A stretch of DNA of 64,000 nucleotides, taken from the NCBI GenBank assembly GCA_029204225.1, contig CM055107.1, positions 11,079,028 through 11,143,027 of the forward strand. Reading direction: 5' to 3'. The first letter of the stretch is position 1. Every line of letters starts with the position of its first letter. The notes beneath the pieces are model-generated. The model was not told the DNA's origin. It saw only the letters and a program-made list of their open reading frames with translations, and did not search any database. Both the position numbers and the translations under genes were made by a program. Shown piece by piece: positions 1-10,500 of this stretch. Source of the DNA: Diphasiastrum complanatum (Eukaryota; Streptophyta; Lycopodiopsida; Lycopodiales; Lycopodiaceae).

Positions 1-988
1 TAAGTTCTGGTAGGGTATACCTGCCATGTTCTGTTCCTCCTCTTCCATTTTTGGGCAATCCTGCTTCGTGAGCTTGGCTCCAGCTATCATTGGTGTAGCC
101 TTCTCTTTGCAGTCGACTCATCATGTGGTACTCCTTAGCAACTTTCTGACATATTCTGACTGACTCAAGTGCATTTCGCCCTTTGTTAGATTTCTTCTGA
201 TCTCCAGCCCGAGGCATTTCGTTGCTTCTCCAAGATCTGTGATTTCTAGCTTTCAGAAATCTGACTCTTTGTGTCTTTGATTAGCATCAAGGAATTTCCT
301 ATCATCAGGGAATCATCCACGAAAATGGTTAGTATCACAAAATCTTTTCCTACCCTCTTTATGTAGACATTACAATCCGGTTGTATAGGATTGAAGTCTA
401 GAGACTTCAAAAGACCATCAAGCTTTTTATACCAGGCTCATGATGCATGTTTTAGACCATATATACATCTCTGCAACCGACAAACATATTGCCGATTGTC
501 GGGGCGCCTTCAGGTTGCTTCATGAAGATTTTCTTCTCTAGATCTCCATGGAAAAAGACTGTTTTCACATCAATCTGGTGAATTTCCAGATTGTGCTGTG
601 TGGCATGTGCAAGGAGTAGTCGTATGCTTGTCATCTTGACCATCGACGAATATGCGTCAAAATAATCAACACCATATCTCTGCGTGTAGCCCTTCGCAAC
701 AAGCCTTGCCTTGTAGCAGCCAATGATGCCATATGATTTCATCTTTTTCTTGTACACCCACTTGCAGTCGACTATTTTTCTGTTTTCTGGCAGTGGCTCT
801 AATGTCCATGCCTCGTTTCGCCTCATCGACTCGATCTCCTCTGACATTGTCTACTTCCAAAATTCTCCCTCTGGACTTTGGATAGCTTCTTGGTATGTTG
901 TTGGCTCTTCTGTGAAGCTACAATATTCAAACTGCGTGTCTTCGCTCCATTGAAGATTGTCAGAGTAGCGTTCTGGAGCTCTTGCCAT
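1..988 (-). pseudogene. Ty1/Copia reverse transcriptase relic, cut by the window edge
   Basis: This is the front half of a Copia RT domain (RVT_2), read from about 988 down to 1. Visible blocks are WTLEPLPENRK, the CKWVYKKK and [12 protein letters not shown] blocks, KMTSIRLLLA, QIDVKTVFFHGD and MKQPEG. The active-site block survives as FVDD near 313-326, where Copia elements usually have YVDD. Lesions are a TAG in the leader part at 853-855, a frameshift near 450 around the YGLKHAS-type block, and another frameshift near 90. After that, the TKQDCPK and IPYQNL blocks that precede the RNase H region are still readable. The RNase H domain lies beyond the window. The same family, with the same TKQDCP block, reappears on the minus strand at 57,955-58,960. 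Non-functional. Confidence 0.88.
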
Positions 989-3527
989 TTATGTACTATT
1001 GCATCACATAATATAGCTCATTGTCCATCTCATCAATATGTTATTCAATAGAGAAGAGCATTTTTTGGATATCATCAAAGAGCTCCTAATTCAACACCTA
1101 GGATAGGGGTGGGCCCACAAATATTGGCAATAATAAAACCTCCAGAAAATCAAAGAGCCCAAGTAAATGTGAGGATAGCAGAAAGCGGATTTTAAAACAG
1201 CTCCATAGTAGAATTTCATATAATAATATATGCCCACAGATCCATTTAGTGATCTGATTATTATAAAATCTATGTTGTTAGGCTCAACAAAAAAGACAAT
1301 GGAAAAATCCTTCAATAGGTTATTTTCGATGTGGTAAAAATTATTGAAAAGCATAATGTATTGATAAAGACCAATCCACACCTTTCTATCAAGATTGTGG
1401 GTATGGACACAACTAGAAGAGAACAAATGTACTAAAAAATAATGCTTTGGGAGCACTAAAGAGCAAAGTGATAGTTTCGGATTCCTAAGGACCAACTGAT
1501 AGACCATCTACATCCAAGGCTTATACAAATCTAAATTCATAAAAGATTAAATATCATATTATGAGGCAATGAATCAATTTACAAGCTGAAGAAGTAGGGC
1601 CTTCACATGTGTGAAGTATAGCCTGTAGTCTGGACTCCAACCTGAAAACAAAGCACATAAGCAATTAGTAATATTAGACACATACATTTGCAAGCTACAG
1701 GAGAGATTATAAAACATTAATAGAATACACTACAAATTTACCTTATGATTATGGCTCCAAAATGCGTAAACGTATATTGATGGATCTTGAGGTTGGTTGA
1801 GCAAGTTTGCCAGGGACTATAGTGCCATAATATATCTAATTTGACAAACCCATCATGATGGCTTTACCTAACGGTTAGGTATGCCAACCTGAGGTTGGTA
1901 AATCACCACCCAATTTTTCTAGATTTTAGGAGTTTCATCCTAGATTGTAGGTAATTTGATCAAATCATTTGCCTAAGACCTATGATCTAGGCCTAAATAC
2001 CCTAAGCCTACTCTTCACACATGGGAACAAGCTCTTACACATTATATTGGAATTCAATTATGCACATACTTACATGAGTAATCAAGCTAGTATTTTCCCA
2101 TATCACATTCAAACAACTTGGTCATCTACAAACAATAAAAAAAACCAAAGAAATAGTTGCAAGTTATTTGCTATGATTTGAATTGTAGCAAAGGTTTTAT
2201 TTCAAATGTTACTTCTAACAAACAATATTATGATGAATCCAGTTCAAAATATTTATATTGGATCTTGTGTTGGCAAAAAGCATTAAAAATTAAATAAAAG
2301 TACTAGTATATATGAAAAAGACCCTTTAGAGCATAGACTTTCTTTAATGTGATAGCTTGTTTTCCCTTGTAGCCCACTGAAGAGGTTGTAGATCATTCAC
2401 TCTTTGGTTAAAATAAATTTCCATCCAACTTAATGCATTCAAATTTTGTCTAACATACCAAACACACCCTTTACATTTTGATATTATGAGCAATTGAGTT
2501 TGGACTGTTACTACCATTAAAATAATTATTTTTATTTCAATCTTGACCTCCATGGCTTTGGTGTCCTTAGATTCACAGTTAATAGAAAAGTAATTATCAC
2601 TCCATGGAAGGAGATGTGATGTTGCTTTGAAGATGACAAGACAATGGGTGAGAATGTTTACCTATTCACACATGTTCTCTCATGCTCCTTGAGGAACTCA
2701 AGGGTCAAACATTTTTTTTTTGTTTGGCACATTTTTTTTCTTTTCTCAACCTCAGTAGTTTTCCCACTCACATACTCATTATTGTAGGTAATTCTTTTTA
2801 TCATCTATAATTTGAGCTATTAAACTATGGCCTAAGCAACCAAAAGTGATTTTTGTTTTTCATTTACTTGTATTGTTATATTTGTTAAGTACTCCCACAC
2901 CCGATTTGCCTCAGAGTCCTAGCATCTAGGTATTTCACATTGTCATCATGAAACTAATCTTTGACTTCAATATGGATAATAGAATTCAGGTATTAGATGT
3001 GAAGTGTTTTTAGAAGAGAAATTACATGCATCAAAGTTACTATAAGAGTTTGAAATAATGTAGTACTTTATAGATTAAACAAATGCTTAGTCTTTCAAAG
3101 TGAATGGGCTTTTCACCCTTAGCTCATAGTGATCCATCTGTTAGAGCTACTTTGATATTATGCTAGGTTGAGAACTAGTTGACTAGAAAAGCCTTGGATC
3201 GTTATATTAATACCAATGTAGGGAGAAACAATTGAGCAATTTGTTTTTTATTATATGCAATCTTAGTACTTGCTTATTGCCCGCTTTTCTTTCTTATGGG
3301 ATGATGAGAAATGTTTATGGATGACCTCCCCTTATTGTAATCGAACATTAGCATATGAACTAATTTAGATCTTTTTTTGTTATGCACGAGAAAAACAAAA
3401 TTTTGGTCAAGTATCCTATTTAATTTTTTCACTTATTTTGTGATAAAATATACTTGTTACCTATTGTGCGATAGATAGTTCGAGACAAAATTTTGGATGT
3501 CTTAATCTTAATCATAACATAATTAAC
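989..3527. other. AT-rich stretch with no recognisable gene
   Basis: I see no supported gene here. Open frames such as 1091-1507 (-) have the composition of translated AT-rich DNA and no recognisable motif. At 1612-1625 there is a palindrome (TTCACATGTGTGAA) followed by a GTAG-rich stretch. The same combination occurs in several Copia LTRs in this window, so a decayed LTR fragment around 1560-1660 is possible. Around 1,830-1,910 there is a small inverted repeat (CCAACCTGAGGTTGG). Confidence 0.4.
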
Positions 3528-3870
3528 TTTTTTTTTTTTTGAAAGCAAGATTTTATTCAGATAATGGATAAAATCAAGAGATACGGTGTACATCCATTTG
3601 CAAATCCAATCAAAGCAAAGAACATCAAAGACACAGTTACATCCATATCAAGGCATTTGATGATTGATTCTAAAATACCAAGAGATGAACATACTACAAA
3701 TTAGAAACCTATAATATAGCAACTATAGTAATCAACATATGTTTTGAGACAATCAAGCTACAAAGCTTACTTTTTCTTCCAAGGATTTCTAGAAAGTTCT
3801 TAATCTTAGACTAGTATTTTGATTGATCATTGAAGGCAACATGGTATACATCAAGACTTGCCATCACCTT
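3528..3870 (-). mobile_element. Possible 3' end of a LINE-type retroposon
   Basis: A 13-base T run (3528-3540) is followed directly by GAAAGCAAGATTTTATTCAG. Read on the minus strand this is an AATAAAATCTTGCTTTC end followed by poly-A, the usual layout of a plant non-LTR retroposon 3' end. No endonuclease or RT coding sequence was recognised upstream on the minus strand, so this would be a short 5'-truncated insertion or another polyadenylated retrocopy. The upstream limit is arbitrary and no target-site duplication was found. Confidence 0.35.
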
Positions 3871-4194
3871 TTAAACACAGGAAAAACAACAAAAGTATCA
3901 ATCAAAAGCTGTGAGCCATGGTGAATGTGTGTGATTTTTTTGCATTTGAAGCATAAGCACAAGGTCCATTTGTTTTTTGAAAACTCTCATGCAAGTTTTC
4001 CTTCATTGACTCACAAGCTAGTTGTGCTGCATACAACAAGGACAACATCTGCATGGTATAAATTTCAAAATTAGTCGGGGATGCGTTGGAAACACTTTTG
4101 AAATGCTATGAATTTAACACTAGACTCATACAAAGACATTTTGTTTATACTAAAAAAAAAGTACAATCACATTCTTTTTTTACAAAGAACCTCC

Positions 4195-4197
<3 letters not shown>

Positions 4198-4269
<72 letters not shown>
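4198..4269. repeat. (CT)n microsatellite, 72 bp
   Basis: This is an uninterrupted CT dinucleotide run of about 36 units. The open frames that cross it on both strands (LSLS... and ERER...) are artefacts of the repeat. It lies just upstream of the 5' LTR relic of a gag-only element. Confidence 0.98.
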
Positions 4270-4274
<5 letters not shown>

Positions 4275-4289
4275 TTTGGAGAAATAAAA

Positions 4290-4571
4290 TCATCTCATTT
4301 TGGCTTTCTTCTACATTGTCGATGTAGGAATTGTATTGTGTGCTTGATTGATGTGCATATAGAAGATGAATTAAATGTGAACTTGTTGTTTTATGGACTA
4401 TAAAAAGAGGCTTAACATTAGATCTAAGTTTTGATTCTATTTCCATTTGGTAAGTGTTATTTATCGAACTAGCAAGCTTATGAATGTGTTCTCTAACATA
4501 GATGCAATTGGTGGTGCACTCATTATTGCCTTAGATCTAACAACTTGGATCATCTTTGGATTTGAATTTAA
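4290..4571 (+). repeat. 5' LTR relic of an old gag-only retroelement
   Basis: Positions about 4467-4560 match 6306-6411 as a direct repeat. Shared blocks include AACTAGCAAGCT, TAGATGCAATTGGTGGT and TTGCCTTAGA. The first copy is followed directly by a degenerate primer-binding site, as expected for the 3' end of a 5' LTR. A TATA-like TATAAAAAGAGG lies at about 4400, and the partner copy has TATAAATAG at the equivalent place. The left boundary is uncertain. Confidence 0.55.
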
Positions 4572-4572
4572 A

Positions 4573-4584
4573 TGATATCACAGC
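4573..4584 (+). other. Degenerate primer-binding site
   Basis: TGATATCACAGC differs at two positions from the TGGTATCAGAGC site seen elsewhere in this window, which matches the 3' end of initiator methionine tRNA. Its place directly after the first LTR-like repeat supports the element model. Confidence 0.55.
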
Positions 4585-5449
4585 TCATTTTTGTCCAAAA
4601 ATAATAATTTTTCTATTTCGGTAGAGATTTGAGGGTGACTTTAATTCCAAGAAGAAGAAGATGAAGCAACTTTCATGACCAAAGTCGGAGAACAACAGGA
4701 TATCGATTCCTAGTATCTAGATTCTGGAGCTTTTGTGCATTTGTTTTGATCAAATATTTACTAACACTTTGATGCCAGTGGATCTTAGGTATCAAAAGGA
4801 TTTTTTAGTCAATTGGAGTTCAGAAGTTGAGAGCAATCGTATTTTATGTCATTGACCAAAGGAATCTCTTTATTTGTTTGAGAGGTTGTGTACATTAAAG
4901 CTAACATTGTTGCTTCGCATATTATTTGACAATCTCCCTTGTGGATGAGCATAGCTACCTTTGTGGATAAAAATTCTTATTGAGTGATTGAATAATCTCC
5001 TTGTGGATGAGAATAGCTCCCCTTCTGGATGAGAAACTCTCCATAATGGCTTGAGCATTACTCCCCTTATGAATGGGATAGCTCTTATTTGTGGATGATC
5101 AAAATTGTCAATTTTTTGCATGTAAATTGTTATTGATTCAATAAGATTGAATGTATTAAGTTCTTCAAATTTTGATTGGAGCTCTTGCTAGAAATGTTCA
5201 ACATTAAGAAAGAGTAATTTCAATACTTTTTTGGGTCTTAGGTTCAACCTTTTAAGAGTATATCATATGTTGATCAAGTCTCTTTAAAAACATCATGCTA
5301 GTCAACTAATTATAGAGAGATAGTACTTTGAGGTTCTAAATCTTTGTGAATCTACTTTACCTTCATTTGTTGACAAAAGAGAGAATGCTAAGTGCATTAG
5401 AACATGTCCAAATGGAAGGATTAATCATTTTTACCATGGTAGTGGAGCA

Positions 5450-5655
5450 GTGCTGCAAGTGGATTCGAATCGGCTGATTCATCCCAGTTCCCAATTCGAA
5501 GTGGCTAGTCGGTTTTGAATCGGCAAACAGTCCGAACTGTTTGTTTGTTTCTTTTTTTGTTTAGGGAAAAAATGGTTCAAACCAGTTAGAACCGATTCCA
5601 AACAATTTGATGGCTTGAACCGCGGTAGGTGGTTCGAACCACGGTTCAATGCAAC
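5450..5655. repeat. Patch of GGTTCGAACC / GAATCGG micro-repeats
   Basis: Short palindromic motifs (GATTCGAATCGG, GGTTTTGAATCGG, GAACCGATTC, GGTTCGAACCACGG) recur about eight times. The patch lies between the retroelement leader and the gag start, where related elements in the window have none of this sequence, so it looks like an insertion. Such GAACCGGTTC-type patches are known as simple degenerate repeats in plant DNA. I see no coding content. Confidence 0.6.
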
Positions 5656-5669
5656 TATGCAATGGAGTC

Positions 5670-6160
5670 ATGTTGGAAGGCAATGATATTAGGCTCAACT
5701 TGGCAAATTATGCAACTTGGAAAATAAGGATAGATTCATTACTAGACTTGAATGAACTGATGAATTTTATTTCAGGTGTGAATTAGAGACCCCAAGTACT
5801 TCAAGAGCAATTGATATATGACAAAAGGGCCAAGAGAGCTCTTCACATCATCAAAATGAATGCTACCAATGAATTTCTTCAAGAAGTTCGTGAGTGCACT
5901 TCTTCAAATGATGCATGGAACACATTAAAAAAGGTTTATGAATCTAAGTTCACTTCTAGGGTATTGACTCTATGAAGGCAAATATTTCCAAATTGCCAAA
6001 AAGGAGAGAATGCTCACATTTTTACGCCTTGCATGATGATCTAGCATGTATAGATGAAAGCATTGATGTAGAACTTGTTCAAATTATACTTGATGGATTG
6101 TTGGATGACCATGCTAATCTTGTACGAATATTAGAGGAGTTTAAACTAAGAAAAGACTAG
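5670..6160 (+). pseudogene. Copia gag relic (UBN2-type) in a gag-only element
   Basis: The gag start MLEGND is followed by the WKIRIDSLL, YDKRAKRALHII, ECTSSNDAW and SRVLTL blocks typical of the Copia gag (UBN2/DUF4219) region. Lesions are a TAG at 5784-5786, a TGA after SRVLTL near 5974, and a frameshift. After these the DLACIDESI...VELVQIILDGLLDDHANLV block continues in another frame (5972-6160). There is no zinc knuckle, protease or pol before the downstream LTR-like repeat, so the element kept only the N-terminal half of gag. The same gag lineage is seen at 15,256, 23,563 and, on the minus strand, 49,223. Confidence 0.82.
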
Positions 6161-6189
6161 GAGAGAGAGTTTTTAGAGAGAAAAATGAG

Positions 6190-6420
6190 AGTAGGGTCAT
6201 CATTCTCATCTATAAATAGTAGATCCTATGCTAAAAAATTTCAGCCTTTGTTCATTTTTTGTTTGAAGAGGCTTTTGGAAAATTACTATCATCTTATTTT
6301 GATCAAACTAGCAAGCTAGTGAATGGCTTGTCTAACGTAGATGCAATTGGTGGTCAGTGCGATCATTCTTGCCTTAGACAGGCTAACATTATGTATTATC
6401 TTTGGATATGAAAATTCCAC
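6190..6420 (+). repeat. 3' LTR relic of the gag-only element
   Basis: This is the second copy of the direct repeat at 4467-4560; the matching part is about 6306-6411. It contains CATCTATAAATAGTAG, a TATA-like promoter block in the position expected for an LTR. It differs from the first copy by many substitutions and short gaps, so the insertion is old. Exact ends cannot be set. Confidence 0.5.
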
Positions 6421-7318
6421 AAAGAACAATAACTGGCTACATATGACTACGCCAATTTTTCCAATGTTTCTCTCCCATTTCTACTGGAAACTTTTCCCAT
6501 AGAACCTCCACTATCCATGCAATATTTATCTCTAAATATTTCCTTGACATCTCCATTAATCACAACATCTATGAAAAATGCTCATAATTGGTAAATTCAC
6601 CCATTCTCTTGAATCTAAAGCACAAATGTGCACTAAGGCTTTTAGATGTACATTATTCTTATCGACACTTCCTTTCAAATTAAACTCATCAAATGTTGCT
6701 ACAAACTAATTAAGTTTTCATAGCACAAAAGCATGATATAAAGAATGTCTTTTTTTAATTGTGTGACATGACAACTTTTTTATTGACATGCAGGCTATCA
6801 TTGACATCTCCTCCCCTACATCCTCTTTGCAGCCAAGGACCTCACAACCATGAATATGCCTCAAACATAAATTGCTTGAATGCCATAGTCAATAGGGGAT
6901 TGCTAGATGCCATGGATGCTAGGAGAATCATAGCGGCCATATTAAGTTTTAGCCCTCTCCCTTGCAAGTGTTGTGCAGTATGATCCAATATGTAGCAACC
7001 ACTTCAACTTGGCTGATGCAAGAGATCAATGGCCCAGGGGATAAAGTTGATATGTTCTGTAGCTACATGAAGCATCTTAATGAGCTTAAGGACCATAAAG
7101 TTTAATATTTAGATTGTGAATATTTGTACCAAACATAAATTTTCCTTTATACACAAAGGCGTTTCTTATATAAGATTCAGCTTTGTCTACCATAGGGTTG
7201 CTTGTGCAAAATCGAATCGTAAGAATAGAACTGAGATATCTAGCTCTTCTAAAGTAGACGCTACAGGAAGGGTATCTCAAAGTCACAAGAAAATCGCAGA
7301 GGCATGGTCAGTCTCCTC
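6421..7318. other. Unassigned sequence 3' of the spliced gene
   Basis: No convincing gene. Short open frames at 6759-6983 (+) and 7116-7322 (+) have no recognisable motif. The part from about 6,790 to 7,080 is less AT-rich and could be a remnant of a gag-like or host exon, but I cannot support either. The 3' untranslated region of the minus-strand gene at 7319-9078 should lie here. Confidence 0.4.
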
Positions 7319-7945
7319 CTAGCTTATAAAACCTGAAATATTAAGGAAACAAGATGATCTGAATATGTGATGATCCCTGCTGATGAATGCAATAAGTTGT
7401 AACTTAGATGGACCCATATCGTGGCAATAGAGAATGATATTTCATGGCGTGGTAACATGAACCCAATAAAAGGCTTTGGTTGCTCTTTCAATGAAGCTAA
7501 CTCTTTCGTGACAACTATACAGAATCATAACTTTTAGTGGAGAGCAAACCGAGCTAAACACCAGTAGAAGCAAACTCATGTTTGAAGCTAGATAGTTATG
7601 TAACAAGTAAACTTACAGTCTGAGTCCGTATTGATCCAATATTCGCACTTGGTTCGTGGAATTGTGAATGTTTTAACATCGCTTAACTGATTGATCTGGT
7701 GGTCACGATTGTGCTGCAGCCGCGGCGAGGTATTCCTAGGGTTATTCACGCTGCTGTCATCAGCTGCAGTGTCACGCGCCTTCAAGAATCTTGTACCACC
7801 TCCTGGTTGCAATGCTTTATTGCTGGCCTCTGACTGCGATTTTCGGGATGCCATATACTTCTGTTGAAAACTGGAAAATAGCTGCACCCACGATTCTAGA
7901 ATGGGAAAATTGGACAGTGACATGTGTGTGTATGTGTGTGTGTGC

Positions 7946-7982
<37 letters not shown>

Positions 7983-9078
7983 TGTCACTGTTTTCATTCA
8001 ACGTAAGTTGGAATGAATCTGAGATACCTTACCTTTTGGAACCTTGTAAATCTACTAGCACTTAATTCTTCGTCCTCTGAGACTGGAGATGATCGCCACC
8101 TGAAGAGAGTCTTAACGAAACAAGTGACGTTCTTCTTGAGCCGAGAATTAATTCCAGCTAAAGGGCCCGCGCCTCGCTCTGGATCCGCATAGCTTCGCGG
8201 TAAACTCGGTTGCAGATGGTATCCGAGAGGCCAAGCGGTACCAGAGGAGCATTGCATAGGACATGACACCTTTCGGGATACGGCTCTCTTACGCAACTCA
8301 GCTGACGATGCGTTATTGTCAAGAAATAAATCTACTGCTTTTTTTTCATTTTCATCATAGGCTTCAACATCCTCGGCACTTTCGGTTGCTGAATCCCGCT
8401 TCGGATGTTCTTCCATGTGCATGTCCGAGGTTTGTTTATCGGGAACTTTTTGAGAACGACCCTCGAAAGATTTAATTGAGGAGATGCCGTTGCATGGAAA
8501 GCTTTCGATGTGATCTCCGTATCTGGTCTGAATTTCATGACTAGGAAACAGATCTTCCTTTGAGTAGTTTGGCTGAATATGCGGAAATCTTCTCTGGATT
8601 GTGGAGACACGCAGCGTCTGAGATGTGATGGCATTGTCCTCGTTTCTGTGACAGGGTGGCTTACCTAGAATATCCAAGGCCTGAGCTTCACCTGCTTGTA
8701 TACAGGTAGAATTACAAGTTATGAATAGCTGTTTTCATAACTGACAGCTTATAACTACAAAAAGGCGTCATATAAGATGACCTACCAGAAGCACTTTCGA
8801 TGTTCCTTGACAGAGTTTTTGGCTGACGTCTCACTCGAATCCAGTCTGGAATCTGCAAAACGTAACAGCATCGGACGTAGCGTAAAAGAACTATAATCGT
8901 ATCTTCAATGCCCAGACAATGTAATAGCATGAGACGCAGAGTAGAATAACTATGCTTAGATGCACTGTTCAGAGACCAGACTATCAAAGGTGCATTTTTT
9001 TAGGCATATTTGTTGCATCGAAATTTACCGTACGCATTGCTGGTTTGATCCAACGCTTTTCAGAAAAGATAAGCTGAT
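7319..9078 (-). CDS. Spliced plant gene of unknown function, 3' exons
   Basis: Five minus-strand exons can be placed by splice signals that agree in phase: 9029-9078, 8786-8852, 8033-8691, 7617-7860 and 7319-7332. Donors read GTAAAT, GTAGGT, GTAAGG and GTAAGT; acceptors read CAACAG, TTGCAG, AAGCAG, CAACAG and TTTCAG. Codons split across introns join cleanly, and the last exon ends CFIS-stop. The readable product is about 340 residues. It starts QLIFSEKRWIKPAMRT, continues IPDWIRVRRQPK, then a long polar region, the block FVKTLFRWRSSPVSEDEEL, and ends KCEYWINTDSD. It is charged and probably largely disordered; no domain is recognised. The start codon and upstream exons were not fixed but should lie between about 9,100 and 10,200. 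I infer a host gene because it is free of frameshifts, unlike its surroundings. Confidence 0.68.
7923..7981. repeat. Compound (TG)n(AG)n microsatellite in an intron
   Basis: A TG-rich run with two interruptions passes directly into a pure AG run. It lies inside the predicted intron 7861-8032 of the minus-strand gene, where it reads as (CT)n(CA)n. This gives a pyrimidine-rich tract inside a 172-bp intron. Confidence 0.95.
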
Positions 9079-9949
9079 CTGTTGAGATTAGGTTGAAGTA
9101 CGAACCATGATAAAAATATGTGTCGCTGATAAAATTTTAACGTCTGTTAGGAGACGGGGAGGAGACAAAATTCCAACTTTGCCTTCCTTCGATGATATCA
9201 GCACCCACGTTTCTATGAGTATCTATGCATTGGACGTTGATCTAGAAACACTATCAAGCCAACCTCACACAATTTACACGATTATAGGTCTGTCCTCCAG
9301 GCTGATAACAACTGGCATGATCATGAGGGTCTCCTTTCCTCTTTTTGAGATGAGGAGTTCTACTCCACTTACCAGTACAATGAAGACTTAAGAGACAAAG
9401 CAGGTCTAATTATAACACGAAAAATCAAATTATAAACCTCAAAGAGCCTAACAAGCCTACAACTGCAACTGGGAGATATAGATTTATTACTAATACTAAA
9501 TTTAAAAAGCCTGTGTGCTTTTGGAATAATTGAAATAGTAACATCAACCTATCAACAAAAATGTTCATCATATGTGTTTATCCGATTCCTTTATTAATAG
9601 GACCATTGCAATAGCCAAACATAAAACTTTGATAGACTCAGCTAACGTTGTTATCAACATAAGTACCTTTGAGTTGAACCTTGTCATACCAAAAGATTAT
9701 TAGGTGATCACGCAAAGAAAATAGGCAATAGCATTGAAACAAGTTCCATTCTACTAAACCTTGATCCCTAGCTTGCCAATAAGGTTGAAAATTTTGCAAT
9801 TCTCATCTTATCTCTGGGTCAAACTCCAGCAGTCTCAACTACATTTAATATTTGAAATTGGGCAGATTTCAGAGGGGAGTCCAGCCTACTAACCTAGCAC
9901 TCCTGCTTTTTTCGTGCCTAGTAACTAGTACTTCTGCTTTTTCGAGAAA
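9079..9949 (-). other. Probable 5' introns and exons of the spliced gene
   Basis: On the minus strand, donor-like signals occur near 9373 (ACTG followed by GTAAGT) and acceptor-like signals near 9320 and 9150. I could not choose a unique exon chain that joins in phase to the exon starting at 9078, which needs one leftover base before AT. The stretch is otherwise AT-rich and resembles intron sequence. Confidence 0.35.
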
Positions 9950-10063
9950 ACAAACCTGCAAATTATGTGATATGACAACTTCAACGATTCTCATGAAACA
10001 ATTAAACAAACCTGCAAATTTGAGAGTAAGCACATGATATGACAACTAACGATTCTCATGAAA
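9950..10063. repeat. Imperfect tandem duplication of about 55 bp
   Basis: Two units share ACAAACCTGCAAATT, ATGATATGACAACT (with small changes) and ACGATTCTCATGAAA: 9950-9998 and 10006-10063. The second is longer by a short insert. Read on the minus strand each unit contains AATTTGCAGGTTTG, which is acceptor-like, so the duplication may have doubled a splice acceptor in the 5' part of the gene. A smaller duplication (CTAGTACTTCTGCTTTTTCG type) lies just beside it at about 9,893-9,945. Confidence 0.75.
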
Positions 10064-10500
10064 GATTTGTTGGGTTTTCAAGAACACACCAACTTTCTTC
10101 CCAAACGCATAGCGTCGAGCGACGAGCAATTGGCGATCATCCATTGCTGATCAGCGATCACCGCACTATACTATATAGTATCAGTATAAACTTTCTTTCT
10201 TTTCTCGCTCGCTATCTTTCTCGCATAAGCGAGGCACATGCACGTCATGGGCTGCAACTTATTTAATTAAATTAAACAAGACAGGTTGAGGAATATTGAA
10301 TTGGAAAAGGCGGCCATTTGTTGGGACACGTTTCAGTCCCCCCTCGGGGATTCGAACATCGCCTATGGAATGCACGTCATCCCACGAAGACCACGAGGGC
10401 GGTGCTTTGCTGTGAAGCATGTGACTCACTGCTCACTTACCGCCGCTTGTTGTTTGACCCCGCCCCAAATCCTGCCATTTGCTAAGTATTTATATTTCCG
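10064..10500 (-). promoter_or_regulatory. Higher-GC region, probable promoter and 5' leader
   Basis: Relative to the surrounding DNA this stretch is richer in G+C and CpG, especially about 10,300-10,480. It contains a minus-strand purine-rich tract (10,190-10,225) of the kind found in plant 5' leaders. It lies upstream of the minus-strand spliced gene. No single TATA box can be assigned. Placement as promoter is inference from composition and position. Confidence 0.35.

Noticed and set aside
1091-1507. 138-codon minus-strand frame
   Set aside because: The residue mix (F, Y, I, L, C) is typical of translated AT-rich DNA. No motif, splice signal or neighbour supports it.
4086-4446. Opposite-strand open frames with LSLSLS and ERERER
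   Set aside because: They are produced by the (CT)n microsatellite and have no other coding evidence.
5460-5640. tRNA gene suggested by GGTTCGAAYCC-like motifs
   Set aside because: No A-box at the right distance, no acceptor stem and no cloverleaf could be drawn. The motifs are part of a micro-repeat patch.
8786-9078. Resemblance of RTIPDWIRVRR to the ribosomal protein eL39 block PIPHWIRMRT
   Set aside because: The match is about ten residues, the surrounding sequence does not fit eL39, and the product is far too long and polar.
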